A stretch of DNA of 35,233 nt from an uncultured Pelagibacteraceae bacterium (GTDB lineage Bacteria > Pseudomonadota > Alphaproteobacteria > Pelagibacterales > Pelagibacteraceae). Under the pieces are notes generated by a model. That model saw nothing but the letters and a program-made list of their open reading frames with translations, searched no databases and was not told the origin of the DNA. Made by a program: the position numbers and the translations under genes. The DNA lies in NCBI GenBank assembly GCA_902576815.1, contig CACGWQ010000012.1:1-35233 (forward strand). The letters are read 5' to 3'. The stretch's first letter is position 1; every line of letters begins with the position of its first letter. Of this stretch, positions 11,736-23,248 are shown piece after piece.

Positions 11736-13256
11736 ATGGAAATAAATCCTTCAGAAGTAACAAAAATATTAAAAGAACAGATAAAAAAACTTGGCGATAG
11801 AGCTGAAGTTTCAGAGGTTGGACAAGTATTGTCTGTTGGGGATGGAATTGCAAGAATTTATGGCTTGGATAATGTTCAAGCAGGAGAAATGGTTGAGTTT
11901 TCCGATGGCTCTAAAGGAATGGCATTAAACTTAGAGAGTGACAACGTTGGTGTCGTTATATTTGGTGATGATAGAGAAATTAAAGAGGGAGATACTGTAA
12001 AAAGAACGGGTGCAATTGTTGATGTGCCAGTCGGGAAACAACTTTTAGGAAGAGTTGTTGATGGATTAGGAAATCCAATTGATGGAAAAGGAGTTTTAGA
12101 TAAAAGTTTAGAAAGAAAAAGAGTTGAAGTTAAAGCTCCAGGAATTATTCCACGACAATCAGTTGGTGAACCAATGCAAACAGGTTTAAAAGCAATTGAT
12201 AGTTTAATTCCTGTTGGAAGAGGACAAAGAGAACTTATAATTGGAGATCGTCAAACAGGTAAAACTGCAGTAGCTATCGATACAATCATCAATCAAAAGA
12301 AAATTAATGAGTCAGATGATGAAAGTAAAAAACTTTATTGCATATATGTTGCAATTGGACAAAAAAGATCAACTGTTGCACAGATTGTAAAAACTTTAGA
12401 GGATGCTGGTGCAATGGAATATACTACTATAGTTTCCGCGACAGCCTCAGACTCTGCGCCTCTTCAGTTTTTAGCTCCTTATACAGGATGTACTATGGGA
12501 GAATACTTTAGAGATAATGGAATGCATGCTTTAATTATTTACGATGATTTATCCAAGCAAGCAGTTGCATATAGACAAATGTCATTATTATTAAGAAGAC
12601 CACCGGGGCGTGAAGCATACCCAGGAGATGTGTTTTATTTACATAGTAGATTATTAGAAAGAGCTGCTAAATTAAGTGACGAAAACGGTGGAGGCTCTTT
12701 AACCGCGTTACCAATTATTGAAACACAAGCAGGTGATGTTTCTGCATACATTCCAACAAATGTAATATCCATTACGGATGGGCAAATATTTTTAGAAACT
12801 GAACTATTCAATCAAGGAATAAGACCAGCAGTAAACGTTGGGTTATCCGTATCTAGAGTTGGATCAGCTGCACAAACTAAAGCTATGAAATCTGTGGCTG
12901 GATCAATTAAATTAGAGTTAGCTCAATACAGAGAAATGGCAGCTTTTGCTCAATTTGGATCTGATTTAGATGCATCTACACAGAAACTTTTAAATAGAGG
13001 TTCGAAGTTAACTGAACTTTTAAAACAAGGACAGTATTCTCCCATGACAGTTGCAGAACAAGTTATATCAATTTTCTGTGGTGTAAAAGGTTATCTGGAT
13101 GATATTGAACTTAAAGATGTAGCCGACTTTGAAAATAAAGTTCTGCAAAAGTGTAAATCTGATAAGCCTGAGATTATGGAGTCTATAGCCAAAACTGGAA
13201 AGATTGAGGAAGACATTGAAAAACAATTAGTAGAATTAATTAAAGGAATTAAATAA
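11736..13256 (+). CDS. atpA: ATP synthase F1, alpha subunit
   Basis: This 506-residue subunit forms the non-catalytic nucleotide sites of the F1 hexamer. Its beta-barrel N-terminal domain is followed by Walker A GDRQTGKT (170-177). The Walker B region is [11 protein letters not shown]. The alpha arginine finger lies in [13 protein letters not shown]. The length matches the family (about 505-515), and no anomalies are visible. It abuts atpH and is separated from atpG by 6 bases. Confidence 0.98.
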   Translation: MEINPSEVTKILKEQIKKLGDRAEVSEVGQVLSVGDGIARIYGLDNVQAGEMVEFSDGSKGMALNLESDNVGVVIFGDDREIKEGDTVKRTGAIVDVPVGKQLLGRVVDGLGNPIDGKGVLDKSLERKRVEVKAPGIIPRQSVGEPMQTGLKAIDSLIPVGRGQRELIIGDRQTGKTAVAIDTIINQKKINESDDESKKLYCIYVAIGQKRSTVAQIVKTLEDAGAMEYTTIVSATASDSAPLQFLAPYTGCTMGEYFRDNGMHALIIYDDLSKQAVAYRQMSLLLRRPPGREAYPGDVFYLHSRLLERAAKLSDENGGGSLTALPIIETQAGDVSAYIPTNVISITDGQIFLETELFNQGIRPAVNVGLSVSRVGSAAQTKAMKSVAGSIKLELAQYREMAAFAQFGSDLDASTQKLLNRGSKLTELLKQGQYSPMTVAEQVISIFCGVKGYLDDIELKDVADFENKVLQKCKSDKPEIMESIAKTGKIEEDIEKQLVELIKGIK

Positions 13257-13262
13257 TTATAA

Positions 13263-15567
<2,305 letters not shown>

Positions 15568-15568
<1 letters not shown>

Positions 15569-15966
15569 TGAGTAATCTTTTTAATATAGAAATTGTTAAT
15601 CCAGAACAAACTTTTCTTTCTAAAGAAAATGTATTTGAGGTTGTAATACCTGCTGTAGAAGGAGAGATTGGTATTCTTAAAGATCATATTCCAATTATTT
15701 CTTTTTTAAAGCCAGGTATAATTAGAGTATTCTCTGAGTCTGAGGAACAAAACTTTTATGTAGAAGATGGTATTGTCGAATTTAAAGATAATACATTATC
15801 TGTATTAACTAGTTCAATTTTTGATTTAAAAAATGCTGATAAAAATTTTGTATCTGAGTCGATAAGCAGTGCTGAAGCAGAATTATCAGAAGATAATATC
15901 GATGATCAAAAAAGATTTCTTTTAAACCACAAAGTCGAAGTTCTAAAATCTTTAAGTATTAATTAA
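15568..15966 (+). CDS. atpC: ATP synthase F1, epsilon subunit
   Basis: This 132-residue subunit sits on the rotor base and can restrain ATP hydrolysis. The N-terminal beta-sandwich is clear (IEIVNPEQTFLS, VEGEIGILKDHIP, VEDGIVEF). The C-terminal part is helical and charged (SSAEAELSEDNIDDQKRF). It closes the F1 operon. Its final 8 bases (TTAATTAA) overlap the end of the convergent rppH gene and supply the TAA stop of both. Confidence 0.95.
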
Positions 15967-16435
15967 CTACTTTTTCGAGTTCTTTTTGAATTTCTTGGTA
16001 AACATGAAGTTTAAAATCTACAACTTTAGTTGTTAAATCTTTGATATCTATCCATTTCCAATCTAAAAATTCAGGATGTTTAGTTTTAATGTTAATCTCA
16101 TTTTCCTCTCCATTAAACTTTACAATAAACCACTTTTGCTTTTGTCCTTTATATTTTCCTTTCCAAATAATTCCTAAAAGGCGATCAGGAAGATCATAAG
16201 TTGTGTATTTGCTTATTTCTTTAACTAGTTCTACTGACTTTATGCTTGTTTCTTCTTTAAGTTCCCTCAATGCTGCATCAAAATAATTTTCACCTTCATC
16301 AATACCACCCTGAGGCATCTGCCAAAAATCAGCAGGATTATCAATTCTTTTTGCCACAAATATTTTATTTTCCTTATTTAAGACTGCGATTCCAACACCA
16401 TTTCTTAATGGGAGGTTTTGAAATTTTTCTTTCAT
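15959..16435 (-). CDS. rppH: RNA pyrophosphohydrolase (Nudix)
   Basis: This 158-residue Nudix enzyme most likely removes pyrophosphate from mRNA 5' ends and triggers decay; the older family name is dinucleoside polyphosphate hydrolase. The Nudix box spans residues 43-65 (GGIDEGENYFDAALREL, then KEETSI). The core REL-x-EE is intact, but the usual glycine near the end (EExG) is Ser64. The opening LPLRNGVGIAVLN and DFWQMPQGG are RppH-specific. It is the last gene of the rplU-to-rppH run and ends tail-to-tail with atpC. It starts 2 bases after ctpA stops. Confidence 0.9.
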   Translation of the reverse strand: MKEKFQNLPLRNGVGIAVLNKENKIFVAKRIDNPADFWQMPQGGIDEGENYFDAALRELKEETSIKSVELVKEISKYTTYDLPDRLLGIIWKGKYKGQKQKWFIVKFNGEENEINIKTKHPEFLDWKWIDIKDLTTKVVDFKLHVYQEIQKELEKVVN

Positions 16436-16437
16436 TC

Positions 16438-17571
16438 TTAACCATTTAATAATTTAAGAGCAAATTCCAACTGGTTATCGGTATCTGTATTTATTCTAAA
16501 TTCATCTGAACCTTCAGCAATAACTATATCTGGATTTACACCTACTCTTGAAATCGATTTACCTGATGGGAGATAATATTTAGAAACAGTAAGTCTTATG
16601 GCACCTTCATTTTCTAAAGGAATAATTGACTGAACTGACCCTTTTCCATATGTACTCTCTCCTACTAATATTGCTCTTTTGTGATCTTGTAGTGCTCCTG
16701 CAACAATTTCAGATGCTGATGCAGACCCATAATTAATCAAAATAACCATTGTTTCTCCATCAATAATATCTCCTTTTTTTGCAAACCATTTTCTATTTTC
16801 ATACTTTCTTTTACTTTTTGTTGAAACTATTTCTCCATTTTCTAAAAAATAATCTGAAATCTTTATTGCTTGAGATAACAATCCACCAGGATTATTTCTT
16901 AAGTCTAATATGTAATTTTTAATTTTCTTATTTTTCTTAAATTCTTTGATTTTATTTTTTATTTGTTTACTACTATTCTCATTGAATGATGTTAATCTTA
17001 TATAAGCTGTTTGATCATCTTTTATTTCAGACTTTACAGATGCAACTTGTATAATTTCTCTTGTAATTGTAAATATAAGTGCTTTTCTTTCTCCCCTTCT
17101 TCTAACAGTAATTTCGATGTCAGATCCAACTGGGCCTCTCATTAATTCTACAGCTTCAGAAAGAGTTTTTCCTTGAACTTGAACATCATCAATTTTAACA
17201 ATGTAATCTCCAGCTTTAACGCCAACCTCCTCAGCTGGTGAGTTATCAATTGGAGAAATTACTTTTACAACACCAGCCTCCATACTGACTTCAATACCCA
17301 ATCCTCCAAATTCTCCGCTAGTCTCAGTTTGCATATTTTTAAACGAGTCCGGAGACATATATGCTGAATAGGGATCCAAAGATTGCAAAACACCGTTTAT
17401 AGCAGCATCCATTGCTTCACTCTGATCTACTTCATCAACATATTCTTTATTAATTTTATCTAAGACTTCGCTGAATAAATCAATTTTTTTGTAAATATCG
17501 TTTTCATTACTAAAAATTGGATTTGTAAATATGAAAAAAAATAAAGAAGCTATTAAGTATACTTTTTTCAT
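16438..17571 (-). CDS. ctpA: C-terminal processing peptidase (S41, PDZ), secreted
   Basis: This 377-residue serine protease probably trims C-termini of envelope proteins or murein enzymes in the periplasm. A signal peptide is plausible at residues 1-21 (MKK followed by a hydrophobic core ending IFS). The PDZ domain covers about 83-170 (GGLGIEV...VKAGDYIVKID). The S41 catalytic Ser is Ser285 in GSASASE and the general base is Lys310 in TYGKGSVQ, 25 residues apart as in E. coli Tsp. Its start overlaps the rsfS stop by 4 bases (ATGA). In many Alphaproteobacteria rlmH and an EnvC-like gene separate rsfS from ctpA; they are absent here. Confidence 0.94.
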   Translation of the reverse strand: MKKVYLIASLFFFIFTNPIFSNENDIYKKIDLFSEVLDKINKEYVDEVDQSEAMDAAINGVLQSLDPYSAYMSPDSFKNMQTETSGEFGGLGIEVSMEAGVVKVISPIDNSPAEEVGVKAGDYIVKIDDVQVQGKTLSEAVELMRGPVGSDIEITVRRRGERKALIFTITREIIQVASVKSEIKDDQTAYIRLTSFNENSSKQIKNKIKEFKKNKKIKNYILDLRNNPGGLLSQAIKISDYFLENGEIVSTKSKRKYENRKWFAKKGDIIDGETMVILINYGSASASEIVAGALQDHKRAILVGESTYGKGSVQSIIPLENEGAIRLTVSKYYLPSGKSISRVGVNPDIVIAEGSDEFRINTDTDNQLEFALKLLNG

Positions 17572-17918
17572 ATGATCAGTTTTTCTTTAGGAATTAATTC
17601 TGACCACATTTTTTCTAATTCGTAAAATTTTCTTTTTTCAGGATTAAAAATATGAACTATTAAGTCTATTCCATCTACAAGCTTCCAATCATTGCTATCT
17701 CTTCCTTCAATCTTACAATTATTCACACCATTAATTTTTAATTTTTCAAAAACTTGTTCAGATAAAGCTTGAATATGTCTTGATGATGTACCACTAGCTA
17801 TAATCATGAAGTCCGCAACTGATGATTTTCCTTCAAGATCTATTGAAACTATGTCTAAGGCTTTATTAATATCAAGCGTTTTGATTATTTCATCTTTAAG
17901 AGCTGATATTTTTTCCAT
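17568..17918 (-). CDS. rsfS: Ribosomal silencing factor
   Basis: This 116-residue protein (Iojap/YbeB family) binds L14 on the 50S subunit and blocks subunit joining during starvation. Signature segments are FMIIASGTSSRHIQALSE (about 38-55), KIEGRDSNDWKLVDGIDLIVH and YELEKMWS near the C-terminus. The length is normal. It lies 17 bases after nadD and overlaps ctpA by 4 bases. The nadD-rsfS pairing is common in bacteria. Confidence 0.94.
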   Translation of the reverse strand: MEKISALKDEIIKTLDINKALDIVSIDLEGKSSVADFMIIASGTSSRHIQALSEQVFEKLKINGVNNCKIEGRDSNDWKLVDGIDLIVHIFNPEKRKFYELEKMWSELIPKEKLII

Positions 17919-17935
17919 TAATTAGATTAAGAGTA

Positions 17936-18478
17936 TCAAATTTTTCTTAATTGAGAAGATGAAATATTGACTTTATTAAACTTTATAAATTCAACTGCTT
18001 TTTTATTATATTTCTTAAATGATTTAGATCTAAAAGCCTTTGATTTGTATCCATTTCGATCAAATACCAATATTTTGCACATTTTAGTTATTGAATTGTA
18101 CCCTTTCCATTTATGAAAATTTATTAGGTTATCTGCCCCCATTAAAAAAAATATTTCTGAATGTTTAAATTTTTTTTTTAAATATTTAATTAAATCTACT
18201 GTACGATTAGATTTTATTATTTCTTCAAAACATTTAACTTTTATAAATTTATTATTCTTATTAATTTTTTTTGCATAAGCTGTTCTTTTATATAGATCAT
18301 TTGGATTATTTTTTTTAAATGGATTTTGTTTTGTTATAGCCCATATAACTTGGCTCAAATTATAATTTTTTTTTGCTAATTTAGAAATTCTTACATGACC
18401 AACATGTGCTGGATCAAACGATCCACCGAGTATACCAATCTTTTTATTTTCTAATTTGTCCTGAACCATAAACTTCAT
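17936..18478 (-). CDS. nadD: Nicotinate-nucleotide adenylyltransferase
   Basis: This enzyme adenylates nicotinate mononucleotide to deamido-NAD in NAD synthesis. The nucleotidyltransferase motif GGSFDPAHVGH is at residues 18-28 (HxGH at 25-28). LMGADNLINFHKW and the C-terminal ISSSQLR are the other family signatures. The protein ends almost immediately after ISSSQLR, shorter at the C-terminus than E. coli NadD. The start could be ATG 18478 or ATG 18469; both lie inside the end of proA, giving an overlap of 35 or 26 bases. There is a T10 run inside the gene (18170-18179) without any frame disruption. Confidence 0.93.
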   Translation of the reverse strand: MKFMVQDKLENKKIGILGGSFDPAHVGHVRISKLAKKNYNLSQVIWAITKQNPFKKNNPNDLYKRTAYAKKINKNNKFIKVKCFEEIIKSNRTVDLIKYLKKKFKHSEIFFLMGADNLINFHKWKGYNSITKMCKILVFDRNGYKSKAFRSKSFKKYNKKAVEFIKFNKVNISSSQLRKI

Positions 18479-19691
18479 ATTTATAACTTACTAACTGATT
18501 TAGACCGACAGGACCTCTTGGTGGCAAGGTGTTTGTTGAAATTCCAACCTCTCCACCAAAACCAAATTCTCCTCCGTCAGCAAATTGTGTTGATGAATTT
18601 TGAATAGCAATAGAGCTTTTTACATTCTTAATAAAGAATTTTGCTGTATTTTTGTTTTTGGTTACTATTGCATCTGTATGCATAGTTCCATATTTGTTGA
18701 TATGGGCAACTGCTTCTTTGATATCATTCACTAATTTTACCGAAATAATCGGTGAAAGATGTTCTTTTGACCAAGTATTATTATTTGCAGGAAATGTTTT
18801 GCCTTTAAATAATTTACTTATTTTTCTATCAGCTAAAATTTTACAACCACTTTCAGCTAATGAATTTAAAATTAAATTTACTGATTTTGATTTACTTTTA
18901 TGTATTAATAGAGTTTCAGTTGCGCCACATATACTAGTATTTCTCAACTTAGCATTTAATACTATTTTGTTTGCCATATTATCTTCTGCCTCTTTATCAA
19001 TATATGTATGACAAATTCCTTCCAAATGACCAATAACTGGCACCTTTGAAAGTTGTTTAACTTTTTTTACTAAATTTTTTCCGCCTCGTGGTATTACAAC
19101 ATCAATGGAGTTTTCCATTTTTGATAATAAATAATCTACGAGTTTTCTGCTTTTATTGTTTATAAACTGAACGTAATTTTCGTTTAATTTATTTTTTTTT
19201 AGAGCTTTCCTAAATAAATTTACTAAAATTTTATTACTATTGTAGGCTTCGGAACCACCTCTTAATATAACAGCATTTCCAGATTTAAAACATAGTGCTG
19301 ATACATCCGAAGTAACATTGGGTCTACTCTCAAATATTACACCTATAACTCCTATTGGTATTGTAACTCTTCTAATTTCAAGTCCATTTGGCCTTTTCCA
19401 TTTGGAAGTAACTTGATTAACAGGATCTTTAAAAGAAGTAATAGTTTTAACAGAGTTAATTATACTTTTTAATTTATTATTATTAAGAGCGAGTCTTTGA
19501 ATTAAGTTTTCTTTTAATTTTTTTCCTCTTGCATAAAAAATATCTTTCTTATTTTCACTAATAATTTTATTCTTATTAATCTCAATTAATTTTACAAAAT
19601 CTTTTAAAACTTTATTCTTTTTTTTTGGACTAATACTTGTATTCAAAGCTTTTCTAGAATTTAATCCAATTTTTTTAAGTAGTTTACTCAT
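18444..19691 (-). CDS. proA: Gamma-glutamyl phosphate reductase
   Basis: This 415-residue aldehyde-dehydrogenase-superfamily enzyme reduces gamma-glutamyl phosphate to glutamate semialdehyde, the second step of proline synthesis. The catalytic Cys255 is in LRNTSICGATETLL. The nucleotide region (GVIGVIFESRPNVTSD, 114-129) and the C-terminal FGFGGEVGISTNTLPPRGP loop are conserved. Its ATG shares one base with the proB stop (TAATG), so ProB and ProA are probably made in a coupled way. Confidence 0.97.
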   Translation of the reverse strand: MSKLLKKIGLNSRKALNTSISPKKKNKVLKDFVKLIEINKNKIISENKKDIFYARGKKLKENLIQRLALNNNKLKSIINSVKTITSFKDPVNQVTSKWKRPNGLEIRRVTIPIGVIGVIFESRPNVTSDVSALCFKSGNAVILRGGSEAYNSNKILVNLFRKALKKNKLNENYVQFINNKSRKLVDYLLSKMENSIDVVIPRGGKNLVKKVKQLSKVPVIGHLEGICHTYIDKEAEDNMANKIVLNAKLRNTSICGATETLLIHKSKSKSVNLILNSLAESGCKILADRKISKLFKGKTFPANNNTWSKEHLSPIISVKLVNDIKEAVAHINKYGTMHTDAIVTKNKNTAKFFIKNVKSSIAIQNSSTQFADGGEFGFGGEVGISTNTLPPRGPVGLNQLVSYKYEVYGSGQIRK

Positions 19692-20797
19692 TAAATTTTA
19701 ACCATATCATCTTTATGTATAACTTCAGACTTTGTAACATAGCCTAAAAGATTACTAATTTTGTTAGAGTGTTCTCCTTTTATTTTGGATATCTCATCAG
19801 ATGTAAAACTGCTCAGCCCTCTAGCAAATTCTTTGTTATTTCTATCTAAAATTCTAACATGATCACCTTTAACAAATTTTCCTGAAACTTTTCTAATACC
19901 TGCAGCTAATAAACTTTTTCCATTTTTTAAAGCATTTAAAGCACCATCATCTATAATAATTTCTCCTTTTGGAGATATAGAGCTAATTATCCATTTTTTT
20001 CTTGCATCTAATTTAGATACTTTTGGTAAAAACCATGTCCCAGAATTATTTTCCAGTATATTTTTAATTGGTCTTTTAATTAAACCATTTGCAATAGCCA
20101 TATAGCAACCCGAGACTTGACATACTTTTGCAGCATCAATTTTAGTTTTCATTCCACCAGTACCATACTCACTTGTGCTTTTACTTGAAAAATTTTCAAT
20201 TTTAGAATCAATATTTTTTATTTCTTTAATCAATTTAGCATTTTTATAAATTTTTGGGTTTTTAGAATACAATCCATCAACATCAGACAATAATATTAAG
20301 CAATCTGCACCTGATATTTGTGCAACTCTTGATGCTAATCTGTCATTATCTCCATATTTAATTTCAGAAGTTGCAATACTATCATTTTCATTAACAACAG
20401 GTACAAAATTAAGCTCAAATAAGTTTTCGAAAGTTCTTTTAGCATTTATAGCTCTTCTTCTTTGTTCAGTATCTTCTAAAGTAATTAGAATTTGAGAAAT
20501 ATTTATTTTATTTGAGCTAAATGTCTTTTTAAAAAGATTCATTAATTCTATTTGTCCAATTGATGCAACAGCTTGGCTTTTATCAAGTTTTAAAGTTTTT
20601 TTATTTAATTGTAATTTTTTACACCCTAAAGCAATTGCTCCAGAACTCACTATAACAAGGTTCTTTTTAAGTTTTTGTAACTCTTTAATATCTTTAGCAA
20701 ATTCCAAAAGCCATTTTTCTCTAATAATTTTGTTGTCATTTATTAATAAAGATGAACCTATTTTTATTACAACGGTATTGGAGTCTTTAAGATACAT
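19691..20797 (-). CDS. proB: Glutamate 5-kinase with PUA domain
   Basis: This 368-residue enzyme phosphorylates glutamate, the first step of proline synthesis and normally inhibited by proline. The amino-acid-kinase domain (1 to about 260) has VVIKIGSSLL at the start, IVSSGAIALG, the FVPVVNENDSIAT substrate loop and GTGGMKTKIDAA. A C-terminal PUA domain follows (about 280-355, with GEIIIDDGALNALKNGKSLL). The start overlaps the end of obgE by 11 bases. Confidence 0.96.
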   Translation of the reverse strand: MYLKDSNTVVIKIGSSLLINDNKIIREKWLLEFAKDIKELQKLKKNLVIVSSGAIALGCKKLQLNKKTLKLDKSQAVASIGQIELMNLFKKTFSSNKINISQILITLEDTEQRRRAINAKRTFENLFELNFVPVVNENDSIATSEIKYGDNDRLASRVAQISGADCLILLSDVDGLYSKNPKIYKNAKLIKEIKNIDSKIENFSSKSTSEYGTGGMKTKIDAAKVCQVSGCYMAIANGLIKRPIKNILENNSGTWFLPKVSKLDARKKWIISSISPKGEIIIDDGALNALKNGKSLLAAGIRKVSGKFVKGDHVRILDRNNKEFARGLSSFTSDEISKIKGEHSNKISNLLGYVTKSEVIHKDDMVKI

Positions 20798-21770
20798 AGT
20801 TTACCAACTTTGACTTTATATCTGATACTGATTTTTTATCCATTGTTGACATGAAAAAGATATTTTTTTTTAATTTATTCTTCAGTTTTTTTATCTTCTC
20901 TTTTTTTTCCTCTTCATCTATTAAGTCAGTTTTATTTAAAACTACTATTTCTTTTTTTTTAACTAAATCTTTACTGTATTTTGATAATTCTTTTCTGACT
21001 TGATTGTAAGAAATAAATAAATCATCTTCAGTTATATCTATTAAATGCAGCAAAGTTTTGCACCTTTCTATATGTTTTAAAAATTTTATCCCAAGACCAG
21101 TTCCGGTATGAGCGCCCTCAATTAAGCCTGGTATATCTGCTAAAGTAACTTCTTTGTCATCATAACTAGCAACTCCAAGATTTGGATTAATTGTAGTAAA
21201 TTTATAGTTTGCTATTTTTGGATTTGCACTCGTCATTGATGCAAGCAAGCTGGATTTCCCAGCATTGGGCAATCCTATGATGCCGATATCAGCAATTGTT
21301 TTTAGTTGAAGCCAAATCCAAAATTCCTCTCCTTGACCTCCTTTTGTAAATTTCTTTGGGGCTCTATTGGTTGAGGACTTAAACCTTGTATTTCCAAATC
21401 CTCCTTTACCTCCACTTGCTACTAAAAATTCCTCTTTCTGATTTTTAAAATCATAAATAAGTGTTTTATTATCTTCTTCAAATACTTGTGTTCCTAAAGG
21501 TACTTTTAAATATAAATCTTCACCACCTTTCCCAGTTTTATTTTTTCCGCTGCCATCCTTTCCTCTTTCAGCTTTGAAGTGTTGTTGATACCTATAATCA
21601 ATCAAAGTATTAAGATTTCTTTCACTTATAAGAATTACAGATCCTCCTTTCCCTCCATCGCCTCCATCAGGGCCACCAAACTCTACAAATTTTTCCCTAC
21701 GAAAACTTGGAGATCCTGATCCTCCCTTACCAGCTTTTACATATATCTTAACTTGATCTAGAAATTTCAT
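20787..21770 (-). CDS. obgE: Obg GTPase
   Basis: This 327-residue GTPase acts in 50S assembly and stress control. The glycine-rich Obg fold fills residues 1-158 (KGGSGSPSFRREKFVEFGGP, GGKGGFGNTRF). The G domain follows with G1 GLPNAGKS (166-173), G3 DIPGLIEGAHTGTGLG (from 212), and G4 LNKTDL. It stops shortly after the G domain, so the poorly conserved C-terminal OCT region found in some Obg proteins is missing, as in many Proteobacteria. It follows rpmA after 27 bases. Confidence 0.96.
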   Translation of the reverse strand: MKFLDQVKIYVKAGKGGSGSPSFRREKFVEFGGPDGGDGGKGGSVILISERNLNTLIDYRYQQHFKAERGKDGSGKNKTGKGGEDLYLKVPLGTQVFEEDNKTLIYDFKNQKEEFLVASGGKGGFGNTRFKSSTNRAPKKFTKGGQGEEFWIWLQLKTIADIGIIGLPNAGKSSLLASMTSANPKIANYKFTTINPNLGVASYDDKEVTLADIPGLIEGAHTGTGLGIKFLKHIERCKTLLHLIDITEDDLFISYNQVRKELSKYSKDLVKKKEIVVLNKTDLIDEEEKKEKIKKLKNKLKKNIFFMSTMDKKSVSDIKSKLVNYVS

Positions 21771-21797
21771 ATAACAACTATGTGAGTGTTGTATCTA

Positions 21798-22052
21798 TTA
21801 ATTGGGCTTTACGGAAACGTAAGTTCTATCAGATTTTGATTTTTTAAACTCTACTTTACCTTTAACAACTGAAAAAATCGAATGATCTTTACCCATGCCA
21901 ACATTTTCTCCAGGAAATATTTTAGTTCCCCTTTGTCTTACAATTATGTTGCCAGGCACAACCATTTCGCCACCATATTTTTTCACACCCAGTCTACGGC
22001 CCGCACTATCTCTTCCGTTTCTTGACGATCCACCTGCTTTTTTCGTTGCCAT
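21798..22052 (-). CDS. rpmA: 50S ribosomal protein L27
   Basis: This 84-residue protein has its N-terminus near the peptidyl transferase centre. The diagnostic opening [20 protein letters not shown], followed by GVKKYGG, is present with no N-terminal cleavage extension of the Firmicutes kind. It lies 10 bases after rplU and is conserved in the rplU-rpmA-obg order. Confidence 0.97.
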   Translation of the reverse strand: MATKKAGGSSRNGRDSAGRRLGVKKYGGEMVVPGNIIVRQRGTKIFPGENVGMGKDHSIFSVVKGKVEFKKSKSDRTYVSVKPN

Positions 22053-22062
22053 AAATTACTTT

Positions 22063-22464
22063 TTATTTAGCTACTTCCTTAGTTTCAACAGTTTTTTTTG
22101 ATGGTATTTCTTTTCTTTTTTCTGCTTCAGAAATAACTTTACCATCTTTTGAATAGATTTTACTTATTCTTACCATTGTAAATTTTTGTCTATGACCATT
22201 TTTTCTTCTCGAATTTTGCCTTCTTCTCTTTTTAAAAATAAGAACTGTTCTATTTTTTCCATTTTTTATTAATTCAGCTTCAACTTTAGCTCCACTAATA
22301 GTTGGCTCTCCTAACTCTAAATTTTTATCATCTCCGTAAGCTAGTATTTCATTAAACTCTATTTTTGAATTTTCTTTTGAATCTTCGAGTTTTTCAACTT
22401 TAAGAATTTCTCCAGCTTTAACTTTATATTGTTTACCACCTGTTTGAATTACTGCGAATGACAT
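22063..22464 (-). CDS. rplU: 50S ribosomal protein L21
   Basis: The protein has 133 residues. The core begins AVIQTGGKQYKVKAGEILKVEKL, the L21 signature, and contains the basic KKRRRQNSRRKNGHRQKFTMVRI segment that binds 23S rRNA. A lysine/glutamate-rich C-terminal tail of about 25 residues extends past the usual end. It is the first gene of the long minus-strand run to rppH and has a good promoter just upstream. Confidence 0.97.
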   Translation of the reverse strand: MSFAVIQTGGKQYKVKAGEILKVEKLEDSKENSKIEFNEILAYGDDKNLELGEPTISGAKVEAELIKNGKNRTVLIFKKRRRQNSRRKNGHRQKFTMVRISKIYSKDGKVISEAEKRKEIPSKKTVETKEVAK

Positions 22465-22490
22465 AGTTAGCTCTAATTTTTATAGGGAGC

Positions 22491-22518
22491 AATATAGTCT
22501 GGGTTGTATTATAGTCAA
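22491..22518 (-). promoter_or_regulatory. Sigma-70-type promoter of the rplU operon
   Basis: On the minus strand TTGACT (22518-22513), a 16-base spacer and TATATT (22496-22491) form a strong match. The expected transcription start is about 20 bases before the rplU ATG. This probably drives rplU-rpmA-obgE and perhaps the genes through rppH, since no later gap in the run is longer than 27 bases. Confidence 0.65.
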
Positions 22519-22528
22519 GTTTAATAAC

Positions 22529-23248
22529 TTAAAAATTATCCTTTAAATCCCGCAATTTTTTAAAATTTTCTAGATCGTTTGACTTAAGAAAAATGTTACA
22601 ATTAAGTTCCTCACCAATTGTCGATGGCATACTAGTTTTACCTTGTTCAATTTTTTCTTTAATTTCTTTAATTTTGTTTAGTAATTCATTGTTATTGGAA
22701 TCTTGTGCTAAACAAAATTCAGAATTCTTTAAAGTATACTCATGTCCACAATAAATTTTTGTATCTTTATCTAAATTTTTTAAAACTTGTAATGAGTTAT
22801 ACATTTGCTCATAACTTCCTTCAAAAATTCTTCCACATCCCAAGGAGAATAAAGTATCTCCTGTAAAAATTATTTTATTTTTAAAAAAATGAAAACAGAT
22901 GTGACCTATTGTATGACCTGGAACATGAAATATTTTTGCTTCAAAAATATCTTCTTTCCAAATTTCACCATCATTTAAGCAAATATCAATTTGAGGTATT
23001 CTACTTTTATCTCCAATATAACCTACTACTTCTGCATCAAATTTTTTTTTTAATTCCTCATTCCCACCAACATGGTCATTATGATGATGTGTATTTAATA
23101 TATATTTTAAATTTAATTTATTTCTCCCTAAATAATTTATAATTGGATCTGCTTCACCAGGATCAATAACACAACAATTTCTATTAGCTTCATTAATTAA
23201 AATGTAAGAAAAATTATCTTCCAGACACTTAATAATTTCTACTTTCAT
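22529..23248 (-). CDS. gloB: Hydroxyacylglutathione hydrolase (glyoxalase II)
   Basis: This 239-residue metallo-beta-lactamase-fold enzyme hydrolyses S-lactoylglutathione to lactate and glutathione. The metal motif THHHNDH is at residues 53-59. Further ligands are in HVPGHTIGHICF, FTGDTLFSLGCGR and YCGHEYT, the last two being typical of glyoxalase II. The length is slightly short of the usual 250-260. It abuts the metW stop with no gap, so it is probably in the metX-metW transcript and might follow its SAM control. Confidence 0.93.
   Translation of the reverse strand: MKVEIIKCLEDNFSYILINEANRNCCVIDPGEADPIINYLGRNKLNLKYILNTHHHNDHVGGNEELKKKFDAEVVGYIGDKSRIPQIDICLNDGEIWKEDIFEAKIFHVPGHTIGHICFHFFKNKIIFTGDTLFSLGCGRIFEGSYEQMYNSLQVLKNLDKDTKIYCGHEYTLKNSEFCLAQDSNNNELLNKIKEIKEKIEQGKTSMPSTIGEELNCNIFLKSNDLENFKKLRDLKDNF

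Noticed and set aside
18652..19011. A 119-codon plus-strand open frame inside proA.
   Set aside because: It is antisense to conserved proA sequence and is hydrophobic only as a by-product of the opposite strand's lysine and asparagine codons.
21771..21797. A small inverted repeat (ACAAC ... GTTGT) between rpmA and obgE.
   Set aside because: It has only 5 base pairs with no T run. It is too weak to call a terminator or regulatory hairpin.
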